Source: an uncultured Collinsella sp. (GTDB lineage: Bacteria > Actinomycetota > Coriobacteriia > Coriobacteriales > Coriobacteriaceae). From it: DNA of 64,000 nucleotides. A program made the translations under genes and the position numbers. This document shows, one piece after another, positions 41,979 through 50,556 of the stretch. The stretch lies in the NCBI GenBank assembly GCA_934654775.1, contig CAKUGR010000007.1:77606-141605 (forward strand), in the 5' to 3' direction. The notes under the pieces were generated by a model. It made no database searches, was not told the DNA's origin, and saw only the letters and a program-made list of their open reading frames with translations. Numbering within the stretch: the first letter of the stretch is position 1; the number at the start of each line of letters is the position of its first letter.

Positions 41979-42061
41979 CGGCACTTGGGGACGTTCCTTT
42001 TCTGCCGGCACTTTAGGAACGTCCCCAAGTGCCGGCAGAAAAGGAACGTCCCCGAGTGCCG
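41979..42061. repeat. Three-copy CGGCAC hairpin element upstream of the MATE gene
   Basis: The 19-bp unit CGGCACTTGGGGACGTTCC (41979-41997) is followed by its exact complement at 42016-42034 and a second complement with one mismatch at 42043-42061. The copies overlap in CGGCA-bounded hairpins. The unit contains GGGGAC, as other hairpins of the window do. It sits 70 bp before the MATE gene and behind the rRNA methyltransferase start. Confidence 0.8.
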
Positions 42062-42131
42062 GGTGGTTGCATTAGGAGTATCATCGTCTGCGCAAATTAG
42101 CATTGAAGCGCATATAAGAGATTGAGAGCGT

Positions 42132-43514
42132 ATGGCTGATACCGCATCTAAGCACATTGACATGACGACCGGCTCGCTGTGGCGCAATATTCCCCTGTTC
42201 GCCTTCCCCGTAGCCGCCACGAGTATCTTGGAGCAGCTGTCGAACCTCATCGCCACGGTCATCATCGGTAATTTCTCGGGCGACCAGGGAACCCTCGCCA
42301 TGGCAGCGGTCGGCTCCAACGTTCCGCTTACCAGTCTTATGCTCAACCTGTTTATTGGCATGTCGCTTGGCTCCAACGTGGTCATCGCCAACGCTATCGG
42401 CCGCAACGATCAGAACATGGTCAAACGCGCCGTCCACACCTCGATTCTCATGGCGCTTGTGGGCTTTGTCGTCATCGCGCTGGGCGAGATCTTTGCCGAG
42501 CCCATGCTCGCCGCGCTCAACGTTCCTGCCGAAACCATGCCGCTCGCCTCGCTCTACCTGCGCGTCTTTTTGCTCAGCATGCCCTCGATCTTGCTCTACA
42601 ACTTTGAGGCCGCGATCTTCCGCTCCGTCGGCATCACCCGCATGCCGCTGCAGGCGCTTGCCGTGTCCACCGTCCTCAACATTGGCCTGGATCTCATCTT
42701 TGTCCCTGTGCTCCACTGGGGTGTCGCGGGCGTCGCCATCGCCACCGCCATCGCCTACACCGTCAGCGCCGCTACGCTCTTTATCCGCCTGCTCAAGACC
42801 GACTCCGTCGTCCATGTCACCCCGCGCGACCTGGCTATCGACCCCGTCGCCCTTAAGCGCATCGTCAAGATCGGCCTGCCCGCCGGCGTCCAAAGCGCTG
42901 TCTTTGCCGTCGCCAACATCATCATCCAGTCTGCCATCAACAGCCTGGGCACCGAGGTCATGGCAGCCTCCAGCGCGGCCATGAGCCTGGAGTACGTGTG
43001 CTACAACCTGCTCAACAGCTTTAGCCAGGCCTGCACCACCTTTGTGGGACAGAACCACGGCGCGCGCCAGATCGACCGCTGCACCAAGACGCTCAAGGTC
43101 TGCCTGGTCGAAGGCGGCATTGTCGCGCTCACCACCATCGTAATCATCGTCGGCTTGGGTCGCGAGATCCTGTCGCTCTTTAACAGCGATCCCAATATCG
43201 TCTCGATCGGCTATATCCGCGTGTGCTCGATTTTCCCCGCATACGCCTTTAGCATGTTCTACGAAAACATGTCCGGTTACCTGCGCGGCTTTGGCATCTC
43301 GCTCTTGCCCGCCCTCATCACCATGATCTGCGTCTGCGGCATCCGCTTCTACTGGGTGTTCTGCGTGTTCCCCAACTTCCGCACGTTCGCGAACATCATG
43401 ATGGTCTACCCCATCAGCCTGGGCACCACGGCGTTCTTTATGGTCGTGGCCGTACTGCTCTGTCACCCTGCGCGCACCTACCGCCTGGCTCAGGCTAAGG
43501 CAGGGGCGCGTTAG
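42132..43514 (+). CDS. MATE-family efflux transporter
   Basis: 460 residues, twelve predicted helices in two homologous halves. It opens with GSLWRNIPLFAFPVAATSILEQL, and the second half has GLPAGVQSAVFAVANIIIQSAINSLG. Na+- or H+-coupled drug/metabolite exporter of the DinF/NorM-like group common in gut anaerobes. The ribosome site is weak (GAGAG). It is convergent with a LysR gene. The substrate is unknown. Confidence 0.9.
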   Translation: MADTASKHIDMTTGSLWRNIPLFAFPVAATSILEQLSNLIATVIIGNFSGDQGTLAMAAVGSNVPLTSLMLNLFIGMSLGSNVVIANAIGRNDQNMVKRAVHTSILMALVGFVVIALGEIFAEPMLAALNVPAETMPLASLYLRVFLLSMPSILLYNFEAAIFRSVGITRMPLQALAVSTVLNIGLDLIFVPVLHWGVAGVAIATAIAYTVSAATLFIRLLKTDSVVHVTPRDLAIDPVALKRIVKIGLPAGVQSAVFAVANIIIQSAINSLGTEVMAASSAAMSLEYVCYNLLNSFSQACTTFVGQNHGARQIDRCTKTLKVCLVEGGIVALTTIVIIVGLGREILSLFNSDPNIVSIGYIRVCSIFPAYAFSMFYENMSGYLRGFGISLLPALITMICVCGIRFYWVFCVFPNFRTFANIMMVYPISLGTTAFFMVVAVLLCHPARTYRLAQAKAGAR

Positions 43515-43540
43515 GCGAAACCCCGAGCGCCACGCTATCG

Positions 43541-44407
43541 CTAATTGACGATATGCGAGCTCATGTAATCGATAAAACGCCTGGTGGCAATGGGCATGGT
43601 GTCCCAGCTGCGCCAGGCTGCCACCACGTCGCGCGAAGGGGCATGCACGATGGGACGCACGCGAATATCGGCCCTCATGCCCTCGACGGTACGGCGGTAG
43701 AGCATACTCACGCCTAGGCCCTCCTCCACCATCGCCATAATGGTGTAATCGTCGGTGACCTCGCTCGTCACATGCGGCGATAGCCCGTGCGCGGCAAACG
43801 CGTCGAGTACCAGGCTCTGCTCACCCTCGTCCAGCAGCACAAACGGCTCGGACGCCAAATCGGCAAGCGTGACCTTTTCCTTTGCCGCCAGCGGATGCGT
43901 CGCCGGCAGCAGTGCCACGAGCTCATCGTGATAGACCACGCGCTTCTGCAGCCCGGCGGTAAATCCACGCGCCGTAAAGCAAAAGTCCACCACACCATCG
44001 TGCACCCACTGGGCGTTGCGCGTGTAATCACCCTGCTTGAGGGTAAAACGCACACCCGGATGCAACGTTCCAAAGTCACGGATTACACGCGGCAGCACGG
44101 TTCGGCTCACGTTGGTAAACGTCGCAATGCGAATATCGGTCGAGGACAGGCCCAGCAACTCCTGGCGCTTGCCCTCGAGCTCAGCCTCGGCCGTCACGAT
44201 TTGGCGCAGATACGGCAGGTACTGCTTGCCGTCACGCGTAAGCGAAACACCCTGCTTGCCGCGCTCGATAAGCGTGGTGCCCAGCTCACGCTCGAGCGCC
44301 TTGACGGCCTGGCTCACCGCACTTTGTGTATAGCCCAGCTCATCGGCCGCGCCCTTGAGGCTGCCGCGATCGACCACCATACACACAATCTGATATCGCG
44401 ATGCCAT
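43541..44407 (-). CDS. LysR-family transcriptional regulator
   Basis: 288 residues. The N-terminal HTH is YQIVCMVVDRGSLKGAADELGYTQSAVSQAVK in outline (residues about 4-35), with a type-2 periplasmic-binding effector domain after residue 90. GGAGG precedes the ATG at 44407. It is divergent from the DMT transporter at 44566, which it probably regulates. The effector is unknown. Confidence 0.9.
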   Translation of the reverse strand: MASRYQIVCMVVDRGSLKGAADELGYTQSAVSQAVKALERELGTTLIERGKQGVSLTRDGKQYLPYLRQIVTAEAELEGKRQELLGLSSTDIRIATFTNVSRTVLPRVIRDFGTLHPGVRFTLKQGDYTRNAQWVHDGVVDFCFTARGFTAGLQKRVVYHDELVALLPATHPLAAKEKVTLADLASEPFVLLDEGEQSLVLDAFAAHGLSPHVTSEVTDDYTIMAMVEEGLGVSMLYRRTVEGMRADIRVRPIVHAPSRDVVAAWRSWDTMPIATRRFIDYMSSHIVN

Positions 44408-44565
44408 CTTGCCTCCATATGAACGCAGCCATAAAACGTTTTGCCAGCGCTTTTCGCACCTACTTTAGTTTTACTTAATCATACTGAAGATACATTCGCT
44501 TTACTACATCCATATCTGGGAGCAGAATCCTTTTTGCGAAACCGTTCTGTAACAAAAGGAGTCCC

Positions 44566-45468
44566 ATGGATCGCAAAAAAGCAATCGCGCTCTCATTTTC
44601 CGTTCCCGTCGCATGGGGCTTTTCGTATCCCCTCATGAAGATCGGCATGGACAGCATGAACGCCACGAGTATCGTCGCGTTGCGCTGCCTCATCGCCTTC
44701 GCGGCCTGCCTGCTGCTCTTCCACAAGCACGCGTTCCGCATCAACTGCGACCTGATGGTCCGCGCCGCCATTATCGGTGCCATCATGGCAACCGAGCTCA
44801 CCTGCATGTGCCTGGGCTCCAGCCTCACGTCTGCCTCCACTGCCGGCTTTTTGCAGAGCCTGACGGTCGTAATCGTGCCGTTTGCCAACGCCGCCCTGCT
44901 GCGTCGTGCCCCGGAGCGCAAGGTGCTCGTCGGCACCGCCATTGTCACCTGCGGCATGCTGCTGCTTTCGGGCGCCGACTTTACCAGCCTCAACCCCGGC
45001 GCGCTCATTATGCTGCTCTCCGCCTTTGTGTATGCCGGCCATATCATCGTCGCCAAGCGCTTTGTCGAGGAAGTCGACCCCCTGGGCCTGGGCGTTTGGC
45101 AACTTGGCTTTGGCGGTCTGTTCTCGGGCATCGCCGCGTTTGTCTTTGGCGGCTTCACCCTTCCCAGCACACCCAGCGAGATCGTGGTTGTTGTCGCCCT
45201 CGCGCTCATCTGCTCTGCCTACGGCTTTATCACCCAGACGCTCGTGCAGCCTCACGTGCCCGCCGAGACAACCGGCTTTGCCTTCTCGCTCGAGCCGGTT
45301 TGCTCCGCCGTCTTCTCGTTCTTCCTGGTTGGTGAGGTCCTGAGCCCCATCGCCTTCTTTGGCGCCGCCCTCATCCTCACCGGCGTCATGGTTGCAACGG
45401 TCGAGCTTCCGCGCCTTCGCGCCCGCAGCCAGGCTCACATGGCAGGAGCGCCCGAGCACGTCTCCTAG
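44566..45468 (+). CDS. EamA/DMT-family membrane transporter
   Basis: 300 residues with ten hydrophobic segments in two EamA repeats (ALSFSVPVAWGFSYPLMKIG at the start; GALIMLLSAFVYAGHIIVAK for repeat two). The final VCSAVFSFFLVGEVLSPIAFFGAALILTG is the usual C-terminal signature. AAAGGAG precedes the ATG. It pairs with the divergent LysR gene, the same arrangement as at the left edge of the window. Substrate unknown. Confidence 0.9.
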   Translation: MDRKKAIALSFSVPVAWGFSYPLMKIGMDSMNATSIVALRCLIAFAACLLLFHKHAFRINCDLMVRAAIIGAIMATELTCMCLGSSLTSASTAGFLQSLTVVIVPFANAALLRRAPERKVLVGTAIVTCGMLLLSGADFTSLNPGALIMLLSAFVYAGHIIVAKRFVEEVDPLGLGVWQLGFGGLFSGIAAFVFGGFTLPSTPSEIVVVVALALICSAYGFITQTLVQPHVPAETTGFAFSLEPVCSAVFSFFLVGEVLSPIAFFGAALILTGVMVATVELPRLRARSQAHMAGAPEHVS

Positions 45469-45556
45469 AGCTCGACGCTTTTATACACAGCGGCCCAGCA
45501 TCCATCGGACGCCCTTACAATAGATGCCAGCAAAGCATCTGCCACAAAGGAGCCCC

Positions 45557-46285
45557 ATGGACACCGCAACTCGCGACCGTAACATAGCAACTTGGTTGGG
45601 CGATGCGCCGCAGCCGGTACGTGACACCACGAACCAGTTGCTCGAGCGCATCGCCCTTTTGCGTGCCGAGCAGACGATCTACCCGGCGCAAGATGACATT
45701 CTCAATGCCCTCGCCTACACGCCGGCCGACCAGGTCAAGGTTGTCATCTTGGGTCAGGACCCGTATCACGGACCCAACCAGGCCATGGGACTATCGTTCT
45801 CGGTTCCCGCGACGCAAACCAAGCTGCCGCCCAGCCTGCGCAACATCTATAAGGAACTCAATGCGGACCTGGGCTGTCCCATCCCCGCCGCGGGCGACCT
45901 AACGCCATGGGCGCAGCAGGGCGTCTTACTCCTTAACACCACGCTCACCGTACGTGAGCACGCCGCCAACTCACACGCCAAGCTTGGCTGGAGCGTCCTG
46001 ACCGACTACGTCATCGAGCGCTGCTGCCAGTTGCCCCAGCCCGTGGTCTTTTTGGCATGGGGACGCTTTGCCCAGCAGATGGTCGAAGGCAAGCTCGCCG
46101 CAACCGGCACGGGCGAGGCGACCGGCAAGTTCTGTCTGGCGTCCACACACCCCTCGCCGCTTTCGGCCAACCGGGCCACGGCGGAGCTCCCCGCTTTTAT
46201 GAGGTCGCACCCCTTCTCGGCAGCCAACCATCTGCTCGAGCAAAACGGCAGCAGCCCCATTACCTGGGGCTGCCTCAATCAATAA
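45557..46285 (+). CDS. ung: Uracil-DNA glycosylase
   Basis: 242 residues, family 1 UDG, which removes uracil from DNA for base excision repair. The active-site motif GQDPYHG (catalytic Asp and His), the TKLPPSLRNIYKEL segment, GVLLLNTTLTV (uracil-binding) and the HPSPLSA minor-groove loop are all intact. AAAGGAG precedes the ATG at 45557. It is convergent with the leucine-rich-repeat gene, only 5 bp apart. Confidence 0.96.
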   Translation: MDTATRDRNIATWLGDAPQPVRDTTNQLLERIALLRAEQTIYPAQDDILNALAYTPADQVKVVILGQDPYHGPNQAMGLSFSVPATQTKLPPSLRNIYKELNADLGCPIPAAGDLTPWAQQGVLLLNTTLTVREHAANSHAKLGWSVLTDYVIERCCQLPQPVVFLAWGRFAQQMVEGKLAATGTGEATGKFCLASTHPSPLSANRATAELPAFMRSHPFSAANHLLEQNGSSPITWGCLNQ

Positions 46286-46290
46286 CCCGC

Positions 46291-49200
46291 CTAACCGGCA
46301 ATCCAATACTGCGGGTAATTGTTGATATCGATGGGAGCGGCAAGCTCGCTGATATCGCTAATGGCCTCCATGCCCATCAGCGAGCGCAGGCGGTTCTCGC
46401 AGTCCATAAGCGGCTCGTTCACGGCCTTATTGAGCACATCGAATGTCGGCGACTCAAATGTATCCATGTTGACGTTGCTGAACCACTTGCTCTCGACGTA
46501 GTCAAGCTCCTCGTCGCCTGTGACAATCCCCACCATCTGACGAGACCACATCTTGAGCAAAGACTCGCGATCGGCCTCGGCAACATTGAGTGTCACACTA
46601 CCGCCAAACGAGAACGGTCTGCTCTCCATCCCGCCCAGCAGCTCCGGCAGCGGGCAACCAGCAGGCAGCGTTACCGTCACACCGCTACAGTCCATAAACG
46701 CGCCGCTCTGAATGCCGATCACCTTATCGCACAGCACGATCTCGGTAAGATACGAGCAGCGCGAAAAGGCATTCGAAGCGATTACGGTTGGTCCCGTCAA
46801 CGCACTCGACAACTCAGCCTGCTCAATGTCGGACGGCGCCGAGACCAGTGTGGCGGTTCCGTCGCCGTTGTCCTCGATCTTCCATTCAGTGTTCTCGGGC
46901 ACATCACCGCCCGTTTTGATAACCGTGGATGCCTCGACCAGCGGCAGCCCCATCATGGTGCGCAAGCGGTTTTCGGGCTCCAGCAGGTTCTTAGCCATCT
47001 GTGCCTCGACCGCCTCGACCGTCGGCTCTGGGCCCACCCCCATATAGAAGTCCATGAACATATTCCAGTAGACTTCCTCGAAATAGGTATCGTAGTCGTC
47101 GTAGCCAATAAAGCCGTAGACCCAGGCGTTAAGGTAGTCCTGCTCCATGCCGCTCGGCACCGACAGGCGAATGCGGCTCGCCTCCTCCTCGGCGTCAGTC
47201 GCGCCGTCAAAGAAGAAGCCTACGCCCGGTGACGGATAGCCCAACGTTGCAATGCCGGCACCGACCGTCAAGCTCGTAAAGTTAGCATCGCTGCCGAACA
47301 CCGAGGACGCCAAATAGTTTTGAGAGCCCAGGCCCGTGGCGCTATCGTAGTCTCCATTGCTGTTCGCCACGAACGATGCACTCGTAAGCCTCAAGCAATT
47401 GGTGAATGCTTGGTCGTTGATATCGAGGGTTGCCGCATGGAGCGACGCGGACGTTAAGTTCGTGCAGCCGTCGAACGCCGACACGCCGACATAGATATCG
47501 TTATCGGGAAGATCGATGTTCAGATTGCCGGCTATGCCCGAATTCCTAAAGGCATAGCGATCGATATATGCCAGATTGAGAGCCGAAGACCAATCGATAT
47601 CCCACTTGCCACCGGTTCCTTCAAACGCGCCGGGCAGGTCCCTGGCGCCGGACGAGGAATAGCCGCCAAAGATCTCAACCGTGCTCGGCAGCAATGCAAT
47701 CGTGCCGCTGAGCATCGAGGGCGCGCCGAGCAGAATGCTAGGCTTGCCTTCCTCGTCATCACCGTAGTAGCCATAGAGCAGAACCGCGTCGCCACTCTGC
47801 GCATCGCAATCAAAATCGTAAATACCTTTGATGGTGGTAAAGCGGCTGTCATAGCCCTGAATGTCGCCATCGGGCGCATACCAGGTGCAGCCGGCCGGAT
47901 TGGGGTTCTCGGTCGTGGCAAACGAAGCCCTTTTGGCACGCGATGCCACGAAGCCCAGGCCCGTACAGCCCTTAAAGGCATCGGCCCCCACTTCGATGCT
48001 ATCGGACGTCCCAAAGAACACGCCTTGCAGGTTCTGGCAGTTCTCAAACGCGTTGCGACCGATCTCGCTCGTATGCTCGCCCAGGTTGACAAACATGAGC
48101 TCCGCATCGCCCGAGAAGGCGTACGGTGCGATGGCGTCCACTTTGAGCTGCTTGCCGTCGTCTGTATGCAACGTGCCGTCAAAGGTCGCAGGCAGATTGC
48201 CGTCTTCGTCGCCGGCAGCAGACAGCAGGATTATCTCGCCGTCGTTGTCGTAATAGAGGTATCCCTCCCGCGACAGGCCTACCTTGATCACCTGTGCATC
48301 AGGCGCACCGGCAGCAGCCTTATGCTGCTCGACATACGCAACCTGCTCGTCGGTTGCGCACACAATGGTCTGCACCGAGCCGCCCGCAAGGCTGCCGTCC
48401 TCGAGCGTCACCTCGTCACCAAACCACGGCATGAGCACCAACGTATCGACCGAAGTATTGCCCGCAAAGGCGCCCTTCATAATGGTGTTGGAAATCTGCA
48501 CCAGGGCGATATTGGAACCCGTGTCGAGCACGCAGTACAGGTCGCTTTCCATCTGTGAGTCCAAGCTATATACCAGGCCCTGCGAGTACATAAACTGCAC
48601 TTTGGGGTTGCTCGCCGAGGCGAGGTACACGCTGTAGGCATCATCCAACTCGCTCGCATGCGCGGTAATAAAATCGAGCAGAACGCCATCGTCAACCACA
48701 AGGGTGCAGTCCCGCAGCTCGCTCACGTCGATCTGGGGCAGCTCGCCCTCTTTAGACGCATGTAGAACAATGCGGTCGAGCTTATTGCGGTCAGGCACGA
48801 CAACGTTGGTAACACCAGCAGGAACGTTGAGTTCGCGCGTGTTATACGGAATGCCTAGATACTCTTGACCGTCTTGAGAGGTCAGGATGCCGTCATCGGT
48901 AGCGGCATAGACGGGATTGTCCGACGCAACATGGTAGGCATCGAGCACCTGAAAACCGGCATTTACGTTAACGTAGAGCGTCGAGGACGGCAGCTCCAGA
49001 TTGTTGACCTGCCAGGTAAAGCCCTCGCGCTGGCGGCTATCGGTATAGGCATCGACCGCTTGCACGCCCTGGGGTACGCGCAGGGTCTCGACGTCGCCGT
49101 CGACCGACACCGCAGATTCGTCGACATCTACAAGCGTCTGCAAACGCGAATTATTGGAGCTCGTGGCATCATTGTCCAAACGATAGCTGCCATCGAGCGA

Positions 49201-50541
49201 ATATCCCTGAAAACGCACCTTGTAGGCAGAATCAATCGGCACAACGTCGCCGGGGATCACCACATGGCGGCCCGGTGTCAACGTGTAGAAGTACGGAACG
49301 GGCTTTTCATCTTCGCGCCAACCCTGCAGCAGGGCGTTCAAGTAGCCGTCCGAATCGACATAACCCGTCTGCTTCATAAATGCCTCTTGCGTGTTAACGC
49401 TCAGCAAGTTCGCTTTGGAACTCAGCGTATTCCAAATCACATCACGCTGCCCGCTCGAATCGGGCTCGCCCACCACAAACAGGCACGATTGCGACGGCTG
49501 AATGGTTACCGTGCGCGTTGTCCATGCCGCATCTTGCGACAGACGCAGCGAAACACTTACCGTCAACGGCTGGCTTGAGCACAGCGTCGGATTCTGTTCC
49601 CCGGAGGCATTCGTCCATGAGTTCACGCGAAAATACGGATAGGAGGAAAACTCATCTTTCTCGCATGCAAGATAGTACATACCGATGTCGTCGCTCCAGT
49701 GCACATCCATGGCGCAGAATAGCGTCCAGGCGTCGAGCATCTGGCCATCGTAAATCGCATCCGTAATGGGTGCGATTTCCACCTTGCTAGAATCGACCAC
49801 GCCGGCCGTGCCGCTAAACTGCGTAAAGAACGTCGTGTCACCCATAGGAGCGCCCTTTTGGGGCGTGGGATCCTGTAGCAGATACTTATAGGAATTCGCC
49901 GTCGAGTTGGTCGAGCCGCCCGTACCAGAGCCGCCACCGGTACCGGAACCGCCACCGCCGCCGTTGCCGCCCACACCGCCACCAGCGTTGATCACGGGAC
50001 CAAGAACGCCACCCGCAGAGGCACCGCCGCCCGTTCCATTGCCACCAGCGCCTCCTGCAACCGTCACACCGGAGCCATTGGCATTGCCCGTAACGTTATA
50101 GGCAGTCGTTCCGCTTTGGCTCGTCAAATTGGCCTGCGTCGGCACATCGGCAAGCGAGGCCTCCTGTTCGCGGGCACTCGTATCTTCACGATCGCTCTGG
50201 TCGTCGTGCCGATTCGCCTCGGCGTCGGTCGAAGTCGAACTGATTCGATAGGCCTCGTCAGACGCGGCATCACCATGGGCATAGGTCGCAATATATGAGG
50301 AAGGGTCAAAGTTCAGGCCATTTTGTGCCAGCTCAAACGCACCAACGCCAAATGCGCCGACCGCTGCCACCGAAGCCGCCACGGCTACCATGCGCGAGGC
50401 GGAGGGCAGTACAACACGGCGTGCCACGTTATCGACAGCACGCTTGCCATTATCCAGCAAGTGCTCGACCTGTGGCTTTTTAAGTCGTGCGGCGGCAGCG
50501 CTTTTACGCGAGGCCATATGTTGAGGCTTCTTAGATATCAC
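46291..50541 (-). CDS. Giant BspA-like leucine-rich-repeat surface protein
   Basis: 1416 residues. A basic cytoplasmic start is followed by one membrane segment (about 51-70), so it is an anchored or secreted protein. A Gly-rich linker covers 152-210, then a large ectodomain with LRR_5/BspA-type repeats (IDRYAFRNSGIAG, NDQAFTNCLRLTSASF, IASNAFSRCSYLTEIVL, IQSGAFMDCSGVTVTLP). There is no sortase signal; it ends NNYPQYWIAG. The start is GTG 50541 with AGGGAG ten bases upstream; ATG 50517 is an alternative. It is the last gene of a cluster with MoxR, DUF58 and transglutaminase-fold proteins, so these may help its folding or export. Adhesion is inferred. Confidence 0.8.
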   Translation of the reverse strand: MISKKPQHMASRKSAAAARLKKPQVEHLLDNGKRAVDNVARRVVLPSASRMVAVAASVAAVGAFGVGAFELAQNGLNFDPSSYIATYAHGDAASDEAYRISSTSTDAEANRHDDQSDREDTSAREQEASLADVPTQANLTSQSGTTAYNVTGNANGSGVTVAGGAGGNGTGGGASAGGVLGPVINAGGGVGGNGGGGGSGTGGGSGTGGSTNSTANSYKYLLQDPTPQKGAPMGDTTFFTQFSGTAGVVDSSKVEIAPITDAIYDGQMLDAWTLFCAMDVHWSDDIGMYYLACEKDEFSSYPYFRVNSWTNASGEQNPTLCSSQPLTVSVSLRLSQDAAWTTRTVTIQPSQSCLFVVGEPDSSGQRDVIWNTLSSKANLLSVNTQEAFMKQTGYVDSDGYLNALLQGWREDEKPVPYFYTLTPGRHVVIPGDVVPIDSAYKVRFQGYSLDGSYRLDNDATSSNNSRLQTLVDVDESAVSVDGDVETLRVPQGVQAVDAYTDSRQREGFTWQVNNLELPSSTLYVNVNAGFQVLDAYHVASDNPVYAATDDGILTSQDGQEYLGIPYNTRELNVPAGVTNVVVPDRNKLDRIVLHASKEGELPQIDVSELRDCTLVVDDGVLLDFITAHASELDDAYSVYLASASNPKVQFMYSQGLVYSLDSQMESDLYCVLDTGSNIALVQISNTIMKGAFAGNTSVDTLVLMPWFGDEVTLEDGSLAGGSVQTIVCATDEQVAYVEQHKAAAGAPDAQVIKVGLSREGYLYYDNDGEIILLSAAGDEDGNLPATFDGTLHTDDGKQLKVDAIAPYAFSGDAELMFVNLGEHTSEIGRNAFENCQNLQGVFFGTSDSIEVGADAFKGCTGLGFVASRAKRASFATTENPNPAGCTWYAPDGDIQGYDSRFTTIKGIYDFDCDAQSGDAVLLYGYYGDDEEGKPSILLGAPSMLSGTIALLPSTVEIFGGYSSSGARDLPGAFEGTGGKWDIDWSSALNLAYIDRYAFRNSGIAGNLNIDLPDNDIYVGVSAFDGCTNLTSASLHAATLDINDQAFTNCLRLTSASFVANSNGDYDSATGLGSQNYLASSVFGSDANFTSLTVGAGIATLGYPSPGVGFFFDGATDAEEEASRIRLSVPSGMEQDYLNAWVYGFIGYDDYDTYFEEVYWNMFMDFYMGVGPEPTVEAVEAQMAKNLLEPENRLRTMMGLPLVEASTVIKTGGDVPENTEWKIEDNGDGTATLVSAPSDIEQAELSSALTGPTVIASNAFSRCSYLTEIVLCDKVIGIQSGAFMDCSGVTVTLPAGCPLPELLGGMESRPFSFGGSVTLNVAEADRESLLKMWSRQMVGIVTGDEELDYVESKWFSNVNMDTFESPTFDVLNKAVNEPLMDCENRLRSLMGMEAISDISELAAPIDINNYPQYWIAG

Positions 50542-50556
50542 GCAGATCTACTCCCT

